This document shows positions 54,836-63,270 of a stretch of 64,000 nt of DNA, piece after piece. Source of the DNA: Chryseobacterium sp. Leaf201 (GTDB lineage: Bacteria; Bacteroidota; Bacteroidia; Flavobacteriales; Weeksellaceae). The translations under genes and the position numbers were made by a program. The notes beneath the pieces were generated by a model. That model saw nothing but the letters and a program-made list of their open reading frames with translations, was not told the origin of the DNA and made no database searches. Where the stretch lies: contig NZ_LMKA01000001.1 in the NCBI RefSeq assembly GCF_001421435.1, positions 261,356-325,355 of the forward strand, written 5' to 3'. The number at the start of each line of letters is the position of its first letter. Positions within the stretch are counted from its first letter, which is position 1.

Positions 54836-55351
54836 TTAAATATTCTTCAGATAGCCTTCGAAAAAGGTTTTCTGGGAATCAAAAGCCAGGTCTTCAAGAT
54901 GTAGCCCTTTCAAAGGAATCCAGACCGCTTCTGAAATTTCAGAGGCTTCAAGATTAACCTCAAACTTCTCCGGAACATGATACTCGTAAAAAAGATCAAT
55001 GGTATGGTAATCAATCTCTTTGTACTGATATACATTCGGAAGGCTTGTGAGGTATTTCAGCTTTGACATATCAACGGTAAGCTGCAGTTCTTCAAAAAGT
55101 TCCCTTTTACAGGCTTCTTCAGCACTTTCTTTTGGATCTACAAAACCGCCGGCAAGATCAAGCTTTCCCTTTTTCGGATCCCTTACCCGTCTGGTAAGAT
55201 AAACCTCGTCATTGTGCCTGATTACCACAGCTACAGCCCCGGCAACATTATTGTACAGGTTGAAGTGACAAATGGGACAGCTCCATTTCTTTTCGCCGTC
55301 CCAATTTAAAGATTTTTTGCCGCAGTCAGGGCAGTATTCCAGTATCTTCAT
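54836..55351 (-). CDS. NUDIX hydrolase with N-terminal zinc ribbon
   Basis: A 171-residue protein that hydrolyses a nucleoside diphosphate linked to another moiety. The N-terminus has two CxxC pairs (CPDCGKK and CPICHFN), a zinc ribbon. The Nudix box is GFVDPKESAEEACK followed by RELFEEL; the usual Gly near the end of the box is Gln, which relatives tolerate. Substrate is unknown; NADH pyrophosphatase-like proteins share the ribbon. Its start lies 26 bases inside the xerD coding region. Confidence 0.88.
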   Translation of the reverse strand: MKILEYCPDCGKKSLNWDGEKKWSCPICHFNLYNNVAGAVAVVIRHNDEVYLTRRVRDPKKGKLDLAGGFVDPKESAEEACKRELFEELQLTVDMSKLKYLTSLPNVYQYKEIDYHTIDLFYEYHVPEKFEVNLEASEISEAVWIPLKGLHLEDLAFDSQKTFFEGYLKNI

Positions 55352-56264
55352 TGATTGATAGATTAATATTTCTCGGGTGGTAGCTCAGGATAACATCCCG
55401 CAGCTCCTCTGTCTTCAGATGGGTATAAATCTCTGTCGTGGTAATACTGGAGTGTCCCAGCATTTCCTGGATGTAGCGGAGATCTGCACCGTTCTGTAGC
55501 AGATGGGTTGCAAAAGAATGCCTGAACGTATGGGGCGAAATTTTCTTGCTCACGCCTGCTTTGTCCGTTAATTCTTTTATAATTAAAAATACGATAACCC
55601 TGGACATTGATGTTCCCCTGCTATTGAGGAAAAGCGTGTCTTCATGTTTTTTATTTATTTTGCCTTTGGAACGGGTATCGTTAATGTAGCCCTGTATCAG
55701 CTCTGCCGTATATCCTGCAAGAGGAACAAAACGGGTCTTGTCTCCCTTTCCGGACACTTTGATGTAGTGCTCTTTAAAATTGATGTTTGAAATTTTAAGC
55801 TCGATAAGCTCCGAAACCCGCAGTCCGCAGCCATACAGCACCTCAATAATACAGTGATTTCTCTTTCCGAGATCCGTATTCATTTCGATGGCATTGATAA
55901 TTCTGTTGATATCAGGTAGGCTTAACGTATCCGGGAGGTAAAGTCCGAGTTTAGGCCCTTCCAGTAAAGCTGCCGGGTTATCTTCACGGCACTCGTCTTC
56001 CATCAGGTACCTGAAAAAGGCTTTGATGGAAGAGATCCATCTGGCCTGAGACCGTTCACTGAATTTCTGTTTGGAAAGGTTAAAGATGTATTCCTGCAGG
56101 TTTTCATACCCGATGGTATCCGGGCCGACATTGTCCAGATCCTCTTCTGCGTATTCTTTTAGTTTTCTGATGTCCCGTATATAGGCATCAAGCGTGTTTT
56201 CTGAAAAATTTCTTTCGAAACGAAGAAAGATTTCAAAATCCTTAATTTTTTCATCCCATGTCAT
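55326..56264 (-). CDS. xerD: Tyrosine recombinase XerD
   Basis: Resolves chromosome dimers at dif together with XerC, or alone in some Bacteroidetes. The 312-residue product has a SAM-like N-terminal domain (1-105) and the catalytic domain. Residues Arg149, Lys173, His245, Arg248, His271 and the nucleophile Tyr280 (TEIYTH) are all present. Length is normal and the neighbours are housekeeping genes, so this is the chromosomal enzyme rather than an integrase of an element. It overlaps the NUDIX gene by 26 bases and is ten bases after the deaminase. Confidence 0.93.
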   Translation of the reverse strand: MTWDEKIKDFEIFLRFERNFSENTLDAYIRDIRKLKEYAEEDLDNVGPDTIGYENLQEYIFNLSKQKFSERSQARWISSIKAFFRYLMEDECREDNPAALLEGPKLGLYLPDTLSLPDINRIINAIEMNTDLGKRNHCIIEVLYGCGLRVSELIELKISNINFKEHYIKVSGKGDKTRFVPLAGYTAELIQGYINDTRSKGKINKKHEDTLFLNSRGTSMSRVIVFLIIKELTDKAGVSKKISPHTFRHSFATHLLQNGADLRYIQEMLGHSSITTTEIYTHLKTEELRDVILSYHPRNINLSINEDTGILP

Positions 56265-56274
56265 GGTTGTTGTG

Positions 56275-56697
56275 TTATTTTTTTAGTTCACAATCCGAAA
56301 TCTGCTCTATTTCAATATTATGGTTTCTTAAAAATGATATCCCGTCGTCATCTGAATATTCATTGATGTAAACAAGTCTGGCAATCCCGGCCTGCAGAAT
56401 GAGCTTGCTGCATTCTTTGCACGGGGAGAGTGTCAAATAAAGTGTGGCATCTTTTGCAGACTGTGTGGAAGCTGCCAGTTTCAAAATAGCATTTGCTTCC
56501 GCATGCAGCACATACCAGTGTGTTTTGCCTTCATTGTCCTCGCAGCAGTTTTCAAATCCTGAAGGAGTACCATTGTAACCATCTGAAATAATCATCCTAT
56601 CTTTTACGATAAGAGCTCCTACCTGCTTTCGTTTACAGTAGGAAAGTTTTGCCCATTCCTGAGCCATTTTAAGATAAGCTTTATCAAACTTATTCAT
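56275..56697 (-). CDS. Deoxycytidylate (dCMP) deaminase family protein
   Basis: A 140-residue zinc enzyme that converts dCMP to dUMP. Zinc and catalytic residues are His65-x-Glu67 (LHAEANAIL) and the PCKEC pair Cys93/Cys96. GYNGTPSGFENC, in front, is typical of the dCMP deaminase/ComEB branch. It sits ten bases upstream of xerD. Confidence 0.9.
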   Translation of the reverse strand: MNKFDKAYLKMAQEWAKLSYCKRKQVGALIVKDRMIISDGYNGTPSGFENCCEDNEGKTHWYVLHAEANAILKLAASTQSAKDATLYLTLSPCKECSKLILQAGIARLVYINEYSDDDGISFLRNHNIEIEQISDCELKK

Positions 56698-56742
56698 ACA
56701 GCAGCATTGGTTTTTTCGAAATAATTTGTATTAAGGTAAAAA

Positions 56743-57510
56743 TTAAAAGTTGGGCTTTCTCTTTTCTAAAAATGCAGAAACGCCTTCCTTTTTATCGGCC
56801 AGATCAAAAAGTTCTCCGAAACTTCTGATTTCGGTTTCAAAACCCTGGTCTGTATCCGACAGGTTAACAGCATGAATCGCTTTTGAAATTGCCATCGGTG
56901 AATTGCGGGCAATAACATCAGCCAGTTCTTTTGTTTTGGTTAATAATTCTTCAATAGGGTACACTTCATTTACCAGCCCGATTTCCTTTGCCTTGGCAGC
57001 AGGAATCATTTTGGCAGAGAAGATCATTTCATTGGCCATGCCTTTTCCTACCAGCTTGGGCAGCCTCTGGGTTCCTCCGTAACCGGGAATTAACCCCAGT
57101 GTTACTTCCGGAAGCCCCAGGCGGGCATTTTCAGATGCATATCTGATATGGCAGGCCATAGCCAGCTCAAGACCGCCGCCTAATGCGAAGCCGTTTACGG
57201 CTGCAATCACAGGCTTGGTCATATTTTCTATTTTATTAAATAAAGTATTGTGTCCGTTTCTGGCAAGTTCTTCTGCTTTTTCCTGTCCGAAATCGCTGAA
57301 TTCTTTAATATCTGCTCCGGCAACGAAAGATTTTTCTCCGCTTCCTGTCAGGATAATTACCCTGCAGGAGGTATCAGCATTTAATTCGTCTAAAGCTGAG
57401 CTCAGTTCTTTAATGGTCTGAGCGTTTAAGGCATTTAAACTTTCAGGTCGGTTGATGGTGATAACAGTTGTATTATCTTGCTTATCTAATAATATATTTT
57501 CGTAACTCAT
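56743..57510 (-). CDS. Enoyl-CoA hydratase/isomerase
   Basis: A 255-residue crotonase-fold enzyme of fatty-acid or amino-acid degradation. The oxyanion-hole segments GSGEKSFVAGADIKEF and NGFALGGGLELAMACHI are intact, and the Glu residues in LPEVTLGLIPGYGGTQRL fill the hydratase positions. Length is normal. It is upstream of the deaminase on the same strand, 45 bases apart, and downstream of the catalase terminator. Confidence 0.92.
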   Translation of the reverse strand: MSYENILLDKQDNTTVITINRPESLNALNAQTIKELSSALDELNADTSCRVIILTGSGEKSFVAGADIKEFSDFGQEKAEELARNGHNTLFNKIENMTKPVIAAVNGFALGGGLELAMACHIRYASENARLGLPEVTLGLIPGYGGTQRLPKLVGKGMANEMIFSAKMIPAAKAKEIGLVNEVYPIEELLTKTKELADVIARNSPMAISKAIHAVNLSDTDQGFETEIRSFGELFDLADKKEGVSAFLEKRKPNF

Positions 57511-57555
57511 TTTCCACTTTAAAATATTATTCCTTGCAAATTATAAATTTTTTAC

Positions 57556-57591
57556 AAAAAAAAGGAAAAAATATTGACTTTTTTCCTTTTT
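57556..57591 (-). terminator. Probable terminator downstream of catalase
   Basis: A/U-rich stem: AAAAAGGAAAAAA opposite TTTTTTCCTTTTT with a TATTGAC-like loop. The stem has only two G-C pairs, so it is weaker than the others here. Confidence 0.6.
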
Positions 57592-57614
57592 CCTGAAATT
57601 ATTCTTAGATATAA

Positions 57615-59102
57615 TTATTTGGAATGATTCATCATATTGGCATCAATAACAACATTCAGCTGGGTAGCTACTTTCATGCCAAGCTCAATATTGGCCCTGA
57701 AGAAATGGCAGAGCTGGCGGTTGATGATCTCATCTTTTTTAGGGCCTGTAATCTTGTTCAGGCTGCCTACGATATTATCTACAAGATGCTGTCTCTGTTC
57801 AGAATCCATTGCTTTTGAATATAACAGGCCAGGCTGCGTGTAATGGTCGTCATCATTCTCATTCCTGTTATAGCTTGCAACATGGGCGCTGTCTAGTTCA
57901 TATTCAAAGCTTTTATAGGAAGGATCAGGGGTGATATCATCAAAACTGTTCGGATGATAGTTCGGCTTGTCCTGATAATGGCTTGAGTCTGCCATAAAAC
58001 CGTCCCTCTGATAATTGTTAACGGCAAAAGGGCATCTGTTCACTTCTAAAAGGTGTGCGTTTACACCTACTCTGTACCGGTGGGCATCAGGATAGGAGAA
58101 TAATCTTCCCTGAAGCATTTTGTCCGGAGAAAAGCTGATCCCATTGATGAGGTTGCTGGGTGAGAAGATAGACTGTTCCACATGGGCAAAATAATTGACA
58201 GGAACTTCATTCAGTTCCATTTCCCCTACTTCAATTAACGGGAAATCCCCCTGGAACCATACTTTAGTAATATCAAAAGGATTCCATCTGAAATCTTTTG
58301 CCTCTTCTTCTGTCATTACCTGGATGTACATTGTCCATTTCGGGAAATTCCCTTCTTCAATGGCACTGCAGAGATCTTCCTGTGCAAAGTCAGGGTTTTC
58401 TCCGGCCATTTTCGTTGCTTCATCATCCGTAAAGTTTTTAATTCCCTGTTTTGTCTTAAAATGGAATTTTACCCAGACTCTTTCATTTTTATCATTGATC
58501 ATTGAAAACGTATGGGATCCGAAACCATGCATATGACGATAGCCGTAAGGCGTGCCTCTGTCTGACATCAAAATAAGAACCTGGTGAAGCGATTCAGGAT
58601 TCAGGCTCCAGAAATCCCACATCATGGCGGCACTTTTAAGATTGGTTTTCGGGACTCTTTTCTGGGTATGGATAAAATCAGGGAATTTCTTGGCATCTTT
58701 AATAAAGAAAACCGGTGTGTTGTTTCCCACGAGATCCCAGTTCCCGTCTTCCGTATAAAATTTCAGGGCAAAACCTCTCGGATCCCTTGCTGTATCTGCG
58801 CTTCCTCTTTCTCCGCCTACCGTGGAAAAGCGGGCAAACATCCTGCATGAATTTCCGACTTTCGAAAATAATTTGGCTTTGGTATACTGGCTGATATCAT
58901 GGGTGACGGTGAACGTTCCGTAAGCCCCGCTTCCATGGGCATGTACCACCCGTTCCGGGATTCTCTCTCTTACAAAATGTGCAAGATTTTCCTGTAAAAT
59001 AAAATCCTGCAGCAGAACCGGGCCTCTCGGGCCAACTGTTTGGGAGTCCTGATGTTCAAAGTAAGGAGCACCGTTGCTCAGTGTTAATTTTTTAGAATCC
59101 AT
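57615..59102 (-). CDS. katA: Monofunctional haem catalase (small-subunit, KatA-type)
   Basis: Breaks hydrogen peroxide into water and oxygen in the cytoplasm. The 495-residue product has the distal-His region VVHAHGSGAYGTF, the Asn-containing GNNTPVFFIKD, and the proximal Tyr segment RLFSYPDAHRYRVG. The first residues (SNGAPYFEHQDSQTVGPRGP, quoted in part) are typical of the clade. It is divergent from oxyR with 131 bases between, which contains an inverted repeat at 59141-59157. Peroxide induction through OxyR is a likely inference. Confidence 0.95.
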   Translation of the reverse strand: MDSKKLTLSNGAPYFEHQDSQTVGPRGPVLLQDFILQENLAHFVRERIPERVVHAHGSGAYGTFTVTHDISQYTKAKLFSKVGNSCRMFARFSTVGGERGSADTARDPRGFALKFYTEDGNWDLVGNNTPVFFIKDAKKFPDFIHTQKRVPKTNLKSAAMMWDFWSLNPESLHQVLILMSDRGTPYGYRHMHGFGSHTFSMINDKNERVWVKFHFKTKQGIKNFTDDEATKMAGENPDFAQEDLCSAIEEGNFPKWTMYIQVMTEEEAKDFRWNPFDITKVWFQGDFPLIEVGEMELNEVPVNYFAHVEQSIFSPSNLINGISFSPDKMLQGRLFSYPDAHRYRVGVNAHLLEVNRCPFAVNNYQRDGFMADSSHYQDKPNYHPNSFDDITPDPSYKSFEYELDSAHVASYNRNENDDDHYTQPGLLYSKAMDSEQRQHLVDNIVGSLNKITGPKKDEIINRQLCHFFRANIELGMKVATQLNVVIDANMMNHSK

Positions 59103-59140
59103 AAGCGTATAATTGTATCAATGATGTGTTAATTATATTT

Positions 59141-59157
59141 GTTACCGTAAAGGTAAC
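59141..59157. promoter_or_regulatory. Palindrome between catalase and oxyR
   Basis: GTTACC-GTAAA-GGTAAC, perfect 6-bp arms with a 5-base spacer. In the catalase direction it follows a TTTG (minus strand). It is a candidate OxyR or other operator, though it does not match the E. coli OxyR ATAG motif. Confidence 0.5.
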
Positions 59158-59184
59158 GATTGTCAAATTTACCTGAAATTTTAA

Positions 59185-59213
59185 TTGCTGAAAGCAAAAA
59201 CATCATATCTTTG
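59185..59213 (+). promoter_or_regulatory. Promoter of oxyR
   Basis: TTG at 59185-59187, 18 bases, then TATCTTTG at 59206-59213, with 20 bases to the ATG at 59234. Confidence 0.6.
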
Positions 59214-59233
59214 TAATAGATAATATTAATCAA

Positions 59234-60184
59234 ATGAACATTCAGCAATTGGAATATCTTATCGCTGTAGATAAGTACAAACATTTTGGTAAAGCTGCGC
59301 AGGCCTGCTTCATTACCCAGCCTACACTAAGTGCAATGATACAGAAATTTGAGGATGAACTGGATGTGAAGGTTTTTGACAGGACCACCCATCCGATCCG
59401 TACGACAGATGTAGGCCTTCAGATTATCGATCAGGCTAAGGTAATTATAGAGGCTGTCAATGAGCTGAGGAATAAAGCCAACCTGTTAAACAACATTTTA
59501 GGAGGTACCATTAACATCGGGATCATTCCTACGGTATCATCTTTTATCTTACCGACTGAAATTTTCAAATTCCTGGAAGATAATGCAAAAATCCAGATGA
59601 ATGTAAAAGAAATGACGACGGATAACATCATCAAGGCCTTAAAAGCCGGTGAACTGGATGCCGGAATTATTTCTACCCCATATGATGCTGCAGATGAGTT
59701 TTATCAGGATTTCCTGTTCAATGAAGAGCTGATGATTTACAGTTCGGATACTGAAGCCAACAAAAAGAATTCTTATGTAGTGCCGGAAGATCTTAACGTA
59801 GAAAAAGTATGGCTGCTGGAAGAAGGGAACTGCCTGAGAAACCAGTTTGAAAATATCTGCCACCTGAAAGAAAATACACTGAAACCTAAAAATCTTGACT
59901 TCCTGGCTTCCAATATCCAGACGCTGGTACATATGGTGGATAAAGTAGGCGGAATCAGTATCCTGCCTGAGCTTGCCTTAAGCCAGCTTTCTGAACTTCA
60001 GAAGAAAAATGTTTTCAGGTTTAAAAAACCTTTTCCGTACCGGGAAATCAGCATCATCTATTATAAGCCGACTTTCAAGCAGAAAATCATTGACGAATTG
60101 GCTCATTCCATCAGAACTTCATTAGAGAAAAAATTAAATTATCACGAAAATCCTAAAGAATTCGTAAGCATAAAACCACAATAG
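59234..60184 (+). CDS. oxyR: OxyR-type LysR peroxide sensor
   Basis: A 316-residue LysR family regulator with an N-terminal winged helix (about 1-60, LEYLIAVDKYKHFGKAAQA) and a periplasmic-binding-protein-like effector domain. Cys200 and Cys209 sit in GNCLRNQFENIC, aligning with the E. coli OxyR peroxide-sensing pair Cys199/Cys208. This and the divergent catalase gene support the assignment. Targets beyond katA cannot be told here. Confidence 0.92.
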   Translation: MNIQQLEYLIAVDKYKHFGKAAQACFITQPTLSAMIQKFEDELDVKVFDRTTHPIRTTDVGLQIIDQAKVIIEAVNELRNKANLLNNILGGTINIGIIPTVSSFILPTEIFKFLEDNAKIQMNVKEMTTDNIIKALKAGELDAGIISTPYDAADEFYQDFLFNEELMIYSSDTEANKKNSYVVPEDLNVEKVWLLEEGNCLRNQFENICHLKENTLKPKNLDFLASNIQTLVHMVDKVGGISILPELALSQLSELQKKNVFRFKKPFPYREISIIYYKPTFKQKIIDELAHSIRTSLEKKLNYHENPKEFVSIKPQ

Positions 60185-60247
60185 TTATTTCACGTTATAC
60201 GCTGATAAACCGTTAATCTGAAGAAAATTATAATTAGCAGGCAAAAA

Positions 60248-60279
60248 TTTGAGTATTAAAAAAATAGTACTTAAATTTG
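60248..60279 (+). promoter_or_regulatory. Promoter of metK
   Basis: TTTG at 60248-60251, 20 bases, then TAAATTTG at 60272-60279: near-ideal. Transcription should begin about ten bases before the SAM-II-type fold. Confidence 0.65.
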
Positions 60280-60292
60280 CCCATGTTTACGA

Positions 60293-60340
60293 ACGAGGAA
60301 ATTTGACCTGATTGCAACCTCTATAAAAAAATGCTAAAAC
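60293..60340 (+). promoter_or_regulatory. SAM-II-type riboswitch upstream of metK
   Basis: The compact SAM-II pattern is present: GAGG (60295-60298) with AAATTTGA, a loop ending GATTGCAA, closing CCTC (60318-60321), a run of As and then ATGCTAAAA (60331-60339), whose GCTAAA can pair with the ATTT-rich loop to make the pseudoknot. It senses S-adenosylmethionine, and MetK makes it. Confidence 0.8.
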
Positions 60341-60417
60341 AGTATTTCTTTTTTAGACCTTCCGGCAATATATTCTTACTTTCTTCGTGAATTCTAATCT
60401 AAAACAAACAGAATAAT

Positions 60418-61698
60418 ATGTCTTATTTATTTACGTCTGAATCCGTTTCAGAAGGACATCCGGATAAAATTGCCGATCAGATTTCCGACGCATTAATCGA
60501 TCATTTTTTAGCATATGACCAATCTTCGAAAGTAGCCTGTGAAACCCTTGTTACCACAGGGCAGGTAGTGCTGGCCGGTGAGGTGAAGTCTGATGCGTAT
60601 CTGGATGTTCAGACGATTGCAAGGGATGTGATCAACGGAATCGGGTATACCAAAGGGGAATATATGTTCAACGGTGATTCTTGCGGTGTTATTTCTGCCA
60701 TTCACGAACAGTCTCCGGATATCAACCAGGGTGTTGACAGAAAGGTTACAGACGAATCTTTTGAAGCCAAAGCAAATGCACAGGGAGCAGGTGACCAGGG
60801 GATGATGTTCGGGTATGCCACCAATGAAACGGCTAACTATATGCCGCTTGCGCTGGATCTTGCCCATACCATCCTTAAGGAACTTTCTGCCATCAGAAGA
60901 GAAAATTCAGAAATTACATACCTTCGCCCGGACGCGAAAAGCCAGGTTACCATTGAATATTCCGATGACCATAAACCGGTAAGAATTGATTCTATCGTAG
61001 TTTCTACGCAACATGATGATTTCGGTACGGAAGAGGAGATGCTGAACAAGATCCGTGAAGATATTAAGAGCATCCTGATTCCAAGGGTAGCTGCCAGGCA
61101 GAGTGAGGAAATCAAAGGATTATTTAACGATCAGATCACTTATCATATCAACCCGACGGGTAAATTCGTTATCGGAGGCCCTCACGGTGATACAGGCCTT
61201 ACCGGAAGAAAGATTATCGTGGATACCTACGGTGGAAAAGGAGCTCACGGCGGAGGTGCATTCTCCGGAAAAGACCCTTCAAAAGTAGACCGTAGTGCAG
61301 CATATGCGACAAGGCATATCGCTAAAAATTTGGTGGCTGCAGGAGTGGCGAATGAGGTTTTGGTACAGGTTTCGTATGCTATCGGGGTAGCAGAGCCTTG
61401 TGGTTTGTATATCAATACCTACGGAACTTCAAAAGTAGATCTTCATGACGGGGAAATTGCTAAGAAAGTTTCCGCCATTTTTGATTTAAGACCGTATGCT
61501 ATTGAGCAGAACCTGAAATTAAGAAACCCGATCTATCAGGAAACCGCTTCTTACGGACACATGGGAAGAGAAAGCTATATAGCAGATAAGACTTTCAATA
61601 AAGGCCAGAAAAAAGAACTTACATTAAAAGGCCTTGAGTTCTTTACATGGGAAAAACTGGACAAAGTAGATGAGATTAAAGCCGCTTTCGGAATTTAA
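60418..61698 (+). CDS. metK: Methionine adenosyltransferase (SAM synthetase)
   Basis: Makes S-adenosylmethionine from methionine and ATP. The 426-residue product has [15 protein letters not shown] near the start, [12 protein letters not shown] in the central domain and [19 protein letters not shown] in the C-terminal domain. The ATP- and metal-binding Asp, Lys and His residues are therefore intact. It is somewhat longer than the about 385 residues of E. coli, as is common in Bacteroidetes. The SAM-II-type element upstream gives feedback control. Confidence 0.97.
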   Translation: MSYLFTSESVSEGHPDKIADQISDALIDHFLAYDQSSKVACETLVTTGQVVLAGEVKSDAYLDVQTIARDVINGIGYTKGEYMFNGDSCGVISAIHEQSPDINQGVDRKVTDESFEAKANAQGAGDQGMMFGYATNETANYMPLALDLAHTILKELSAIRRENSEITYLRPDAKSQVTIEYSDDHKPVRIDSIVVSTQHDDFGTEEEMLNKIREDIKSILIPRVAARQSEEIKGLFNDQITYHINPTGKFVIGGPHGDTGLTGRKIIVDTYGGKGAHGGGAFSGKDPSKVDRSAAYATRHIAKNLVAAGVANEVLVQVSYAIGVAEPCGLYINTYGTSKVDLHDGEIAKKVSAIFDLRPYAIEQNLKLRNPIYQETASYGHMGRESYIADKTFNKGQKKELTLKGLEFFTWEKLDKVDEIKAAFGI

Positions 61699-61722
61699 TT
61701 TACCTGCCTTACAATAAATAAT

Positions 61723-61757
61723 AACTGCTTTATCTTTCCGGTAAGGCAGTTTTTTTT
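61723..61757 (+). terminator. Intrinsic terminator of metK
   Basis: AACTGC-T-TTA / TAA-G-GCAGTT stem with one wobble and eight Ts following. Confidence 0.85.
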
Positions 61758-61788
61758 AATTTTACATATATACATAATAAATTAGAAG

Positions 61789-62280
61789 ATGAAGAACGCA
61801 AGATTTGCCATTACTGTACTTACCTTATTTTTTCTTGGCACTTTTACCAAAGCCCAGCTGACCATGCATAAAATGATCAGCGTAGGCTATACATACCAGA
61901 ACCAGAGCTTTGGTGATGTAGGAGGGAAGCTGCTTTTCCTGAGCAATGACAATGTTATTTACCGTTTGGGAGGTTCTGCGATGATGGGTTCTGCAAATTC
62001 CAAATTTGCCATCATGCCTAAAGTCTCGGCCGATATTCTGTTAAATTTTCAAAAAAATGTAGACTTCTATCATTCCTATTATTTTGTAATGGGCGCAGAG
62101 GCTACCAACAAATATATTGCTCCTAAAGTAGGATTTACGCTTTTCGGCCTTCTGGATTTAACCGGCGGATATGCTTTTCCGGTGGGGGACAGCGGTATCA
62201 ACGGCAAAGAATTGAAAGGACTGAATATTAATTTTACACTAAATGTACCTACTGCATTCATTCATGATATGTTTAATTGA
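61789..62280 (+). CDS. Hypothetical exported protein, small beta-barrel-like
   Basis: A 163-residue protein with a signal peptide (FAITVLTLFFLGTFTKAQ). The mature part is predicted mostly beta, with alternating hydrophobic residues and an aromatic near the C-terminus. This fits a small outer-membrane or periplasmic barrel. No family was recognised. It stands alone between the metK terminator and the sigma-factor gene. Confidence 0.65.
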   Translation: MKNARFAITVLTLFFLGTFTKAQLTMHKMISVGYTYQNQSFGDVGGKLLFLSNDNVIYRLGGSAMMGSANSKFAIMPKVSADILLNFQKNVDFYHSYYFVMGAEATNKYIAPKVGFTLFGLLDLTGGYAFPVGDSGINGKELKGLNINFTLNVPTAFIHDMFN

Positions 62281-62476
62281 TTTTTCTTAAGTTTTTCTCT
62301 TAAAAATTTAATAATTGGTTAACAGTTATTAAATTTTTATTATATTTACACCATAGAAAATTGTATCCGCCTATTGATTATACTCTACTCTGAAGAATTG
62401 TTTTGTATTTACAGCTGATATCAGATAATATATCTGAAATTCATGGTCAGCGAAAATATTTTATTGAGAAGAAGTT

Positions 62477-63067
62477 ATGAAATCAAAATCGGATAGTTTA
62501 TTAATTTCCCTTTACCAGAAAGGAGACGAAGAGGCGTTGTCAACCCTTATTCATCGCCATCAGAGAGAACTTTTTACATTCATTTTTTACAAAATTAATG
62601 ATGAAGATTTAGCCAACGATGTTTTCCAGGATACGTTCATGAAGATTATTGTTATGCTGAAAGAAGGACGCTATAACGAAGAAGGAAAATTCATCCTTTG
62701 GGCAAAAAGAATTGCCTATAACCTTATTATTGACCATTTCAGGGCAAAATCAAAAAATATTAAAGTTTCGGAAACTACTTTTGAAACCGATGAATATTCT
62801 ATTTTTGATTTACTGAGAGAGCCTTCGGAGAATATCGAAGACCAACTGGTGACCAATCAGATTCAGGATGATCTGCTGAAAATGCTGCAGTATCTGCCTA
62901 AAAACCAGCAGGAAGTTATTCAGCTGAGGTTTTTTGACGGGCTGAGTTTTAAGGAAATAGCAGACCATACCAATATGAGTATCAATACCACACTGGGCCG
63001 GGTACGCTATGCTTTGATTAACCTGAGAAAAATCATGGATGAAAATCATATTGTCCTGACACGTTAG
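62477..63067 (+). CDS. RNA polymerase sigma factor, ECF-like sigma-70 family
   Basis: A 196-residue sigma factor. Region 2 (about 20-90) includes DEDLANDVFQDTFMKI and AKRIAYNLIIDHFR, the -10-recognition part. Region 4 (about 130-185) has LPKNQQEVIQLRFFDGLSFKEIA and a helix-turn-helix. There is no region 1.1 or 3, so it is ECF type. No anti-sigma gene follows, unlike many ECF loci. Instead a 44-codon ORF lies 48 bases downstream. Confidence 0.92.
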   Translation: MKSKSDSLLISLYQKGDEEALSTLIHRHQRELFTFIFYKINDEDLANDVFQDTFMKIIVMLKEGRYNEEGKFILWAKRIAYNLIIDHFRAKSKNIKVSETTFETDEYSIFDLLREPSENIEDQLVTNQIQDDLLKMLQYLPKNQQEVIQLRFFDGLSFKEIADHTNMSINTTLGRVRYALINLRKIMDENHIVLTR

Positions 63068-63115
63068 ATAATAATTTCGGAAAATTCCCGTTTTAAGGAA
63101 AAACATTGCTCGCCT

Positions 63116-63250
63116 ATGAGAAAAAATGATTCCTTAAAAGTCACAACTTTGAAACCTAAAAAACAAACCATTGAGTTTTTACTCAATTTTTCAAAGAACC
63201 TGGAGGTCGTAAAGACCAAGAGTAAGAATTATCCGATTTCCAAAAATTAA
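63116..63250 (+). CDS. Small basic protein downstream of the sigma factor
   Basis: A 44-codon ORF starting ATG 63116 and ending TAA 63250. The product is basic (12 Lys or Arg) with a hydrophobic centre IEFLLNFSKNLEVV. It contains TLKPKKQTIEFLL and ends NYPISKN. Similar short ORFs follow this type of sigma factor in other flavobacteria by recall. Function unknown. It is transcribed with, or just after, the sigma factor. It was missed by length cut-offs. Confidence 0.6.
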   Translation: MRKNDSLKVTTLKPKKQTIEFLLNFSKNLEVVKTKSKNYPISKN

Positions 63251-63256
63251 ATTTAT

Positions 63257-63264
63257 TAATTTTG
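63257..63264 (+). promoter_or_regulatory. -7 box six bases before the HAD gene
   Basis: TAATTTTG, exact TAnnTTTG, six bases before ATG 63271. The in-frame TTG at 63262 is inside it and cannot be the start. Confidence 0.55.
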
Positions 63265-63270
63265 TGCTGT

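Noticed and set aside
55326..56264. Integrase of a genomic island
   Set aside because: Full-length XerD with housekeeping neighbours, no attachment-site repeats, no tRNA and no phage genes nearby.
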